DNA from: a bacterium
Lineage (GTDB): Bacteria; Zixibacteria; MSB-5A5; GN15; FEB-12
DNA length: 6,656 nt
Direction of reading: 5' to 3'
Assembly (NCBI GenBank): GCA_030629485.1
Contig: DAOVOW010000109.1
Coordinates: forward strand, 1-6,656
Numbering within the stretch: position 1 is the first letter of the stretch; each line of letters starts with the position of its first letter. Below are positions 5,772 through 6,656 of this stretch, piece after piece. Position numbers and translations under genes: made by a program. The notes beneath the pieces were generated by a model, which did not search any database, was not told where the DNA came from, and saw only the letters and a list, made by a program, of their open reading frames with translations.

Positions 5772-5783
5772 GGAGGAGTAGGA
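5772..5783 (+). promoter_or_regulatory. Purine-rich ribosome binding region of dsrM
   Basis: GGAGGAG (5772-5778) and AGGA (5780-5783) precede ATG 5790. The AGGA lies six bases away, the better distance; the longer GGAGGAG ends eleven bases away. Confidence 0.6.
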
Positions 5784-5789
5784 CAGCTT

Positions 5790-6656
5790 ATGAATTTGTT
5801 TTTTTCGCTGGTGGTTATAGCAGTTCTGATTGCCCTGCCCTGGGTCCTGGTCGGTGCGGCCGGGCTGGACTATCTGTTCGGCGTAATCGTGCCGTACGTC
5901 GCCCTGACCGTATTCGTTGTTGGCCTGGTAATGCGGGTACTGCAGTGGGCGTGCCTGCCGGTGCCGTTCCGTATCCCGACTACCTGTGGGCAGCAAAAGA
6001 GCCTCAGTTGGATTAAATCCAGCAGGCTTGAATGTCCGCACTCTACCTGGGGTGTGATCGGTCGCATGCTTCTCGAGGTGCTCTTCTTCCGCTCACTGTT
6101 TCGCAACACGAGGTCGGAGTTGAGAGATGGTTCCAGGCTGACCCACCTTGCTGACAAATGGCTTTGGGCCGGTGGCCTGGCCTTTCACTGGACTTTCTTG
6201 ATTATCGTTGCACGGCACTTCCGGTTTTTCCTTGAACCGGTACCGTGGTGCGTGAGCGCCATAGAGGGTCTTGATGCCTTCTTCCAGATCGGCCTGCCGA
6301 TCATCTATCTCACCGACGTTATCATTGTCGCGGCGCTGACCTATCTTTTCTTCCGTCGTATAGTCAACCCGAGGCTTCGATATATCTCGCTGGCCGGTGA
6401 TTACTTCCCATTGCTGCTGCTTCTGGGGATTGCCGTCAGCGGTGTCTGGATGCGCTATTTCGACAAGACCGACATCGTTGGTATCAAGGAACTAACCATG
6501 GGTCTGGTGACTCTCGGCCCCGTCGTGCCGGAAGGGATCGGCGTCACGTTTTTCATTCATCTCTTCCTCGTGAGCGCCTTGCTGATCTACTTCCCCTTCA
6601 GCAAGCTGGTGCACGCGGGTGGCGTGTTCTTCAGTCCGACACGCAATCTGGCCAAC
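5790..6656 (+). CDS. dsrM: DsrM, membrane di-heme cytochrome b subunit of DsrMK(JOP), 3'-truncated
   Basis: The frame is open from ATG 5790 to the window end, giving 289 residues of an expected 330 or so. DsrM is the NarI-like integral membrane subunit that exchanges electrons between menaquinone and the iron-sulfur protein DsrK, which acts on DsrC. About six hydrophobic segments are visible (near 3-23, 31-52, 124-145, 169-188, 206-222 and 248-270). His133 and His143 (ten apart) and His257 and His275 (eighteen apart) reproduce the spacing of the four heme b ligands in NarI, so two hemes are expected. RIPTTCGQQKSLSWIKSS (61-78) and SKLVHAGGVFFSPTRNLAN at the window end are family motifs. The gene follows the RsbRD_N-type gene by 22 bases; dsrK would be expected next. 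Confidence 0.96.
   Translation, partial: MNLFFSLVVIAVLIALPWVLVGAAGLDYLFGVIVPYVALTVFVVGLVMRVLQWACLPVPFRIPTTCGQQKSLSWIKSSRLECPHSTWGVIGRMLLEVLFFRSLFRNTRSELRDGSRLTHLADKWLWAGGLAFHWTFLIIVARHFRFFLEPVPWCVSAIEGLDAFFQIGLPIIYLTDVIIVAALTYLFFRRIVNPRLRYISLAGDYFPLLLLLGIAVSGVWMRYFDKTDIVGIKELTMGLVTLGPVVPEGIGVTFFIHLFLVSALLIYFPFSKLVHAGGVFFSPTRNLAN

Noticed and set aside
5870..6157. Minus-strand open frames antisense to dsrM, and similar ones across the window
   Set aside because: They lie opposite genes with clear family motifs, have low-complexity translations without recognisable domains, and lack good ribosome sites.

Overview
The window is one strand of a dissimilatory sulfite reductase (dsr) cluster, all genes on the plus strand: 'dsrB (5' end missing) - dsrD - dsrN - dsrL - dsrC - a stand-alone RsbRD_N-type gene - dsrM' (3' end missing). 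dsrA is expected just upstream and dsrK(JOP) just downstream, but neither is visible. I see no mobile element, tRNA, rRNA or CRISPR array, and no convincing minus-strand gene.

Organism: an anaerobic or facultative bacterium with moderately high GC (roughly mid-50s percent by eye). DsrB has the archetypal motifs, and DsrD is normally linked to sulfite/sulfate reduction. The operon also carries dsrL, best known from sulfur oxidisers. A dsrD + dsrL combination has been reported from several lineages known mainly from metagenomes (for example Acidobacteriota and other non-proteobacterial phyla). The phylum cannot be settled from this window.

Layout: 1-885 is DsrB, carrying the ligands of the siroheme-[4Fe-4S] centre and a ferredoxin domain. 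897-1142 is DsrD, the small winged-helix partner of DsrAB. 1168-2598 is DsrN, a CbiA-like glutamine amidotransferase probably acting on siroheme. 2599-2775 is a non-coding leader with a possible promoter and dyad. 2776-4482 is DsrL, an iron-sulfur flavoprotein NAD(P)H oxidoreductase. 4550-4867 is DsrC, the sulfur carrier with both C-terminal cysteines. 4868-5212 is a 345-base gap; its first part can fold into a multibranched RNA. 5213-5767 is the RsbRD_N-like protein. 5790-6656 is the start of DsrM, the membrane di-heme b subunit.

How the genes work together: DsrAB makes or consumes sulfite using an amidated siroheme (DsrN) and is tuned by DsrD. DsrC carries the sulfur as a trisulfide or persulfide. 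DsrM, in the DsrMK(JOP) complex, links the DsrC thiol/trisulfide couple to the quinone pool. DsrL can link DsrAB chemistry to NAD(P)H. Having both DsrD and DsrL leaves the physiological direction (reduction, oxidation or disproportionation) open.
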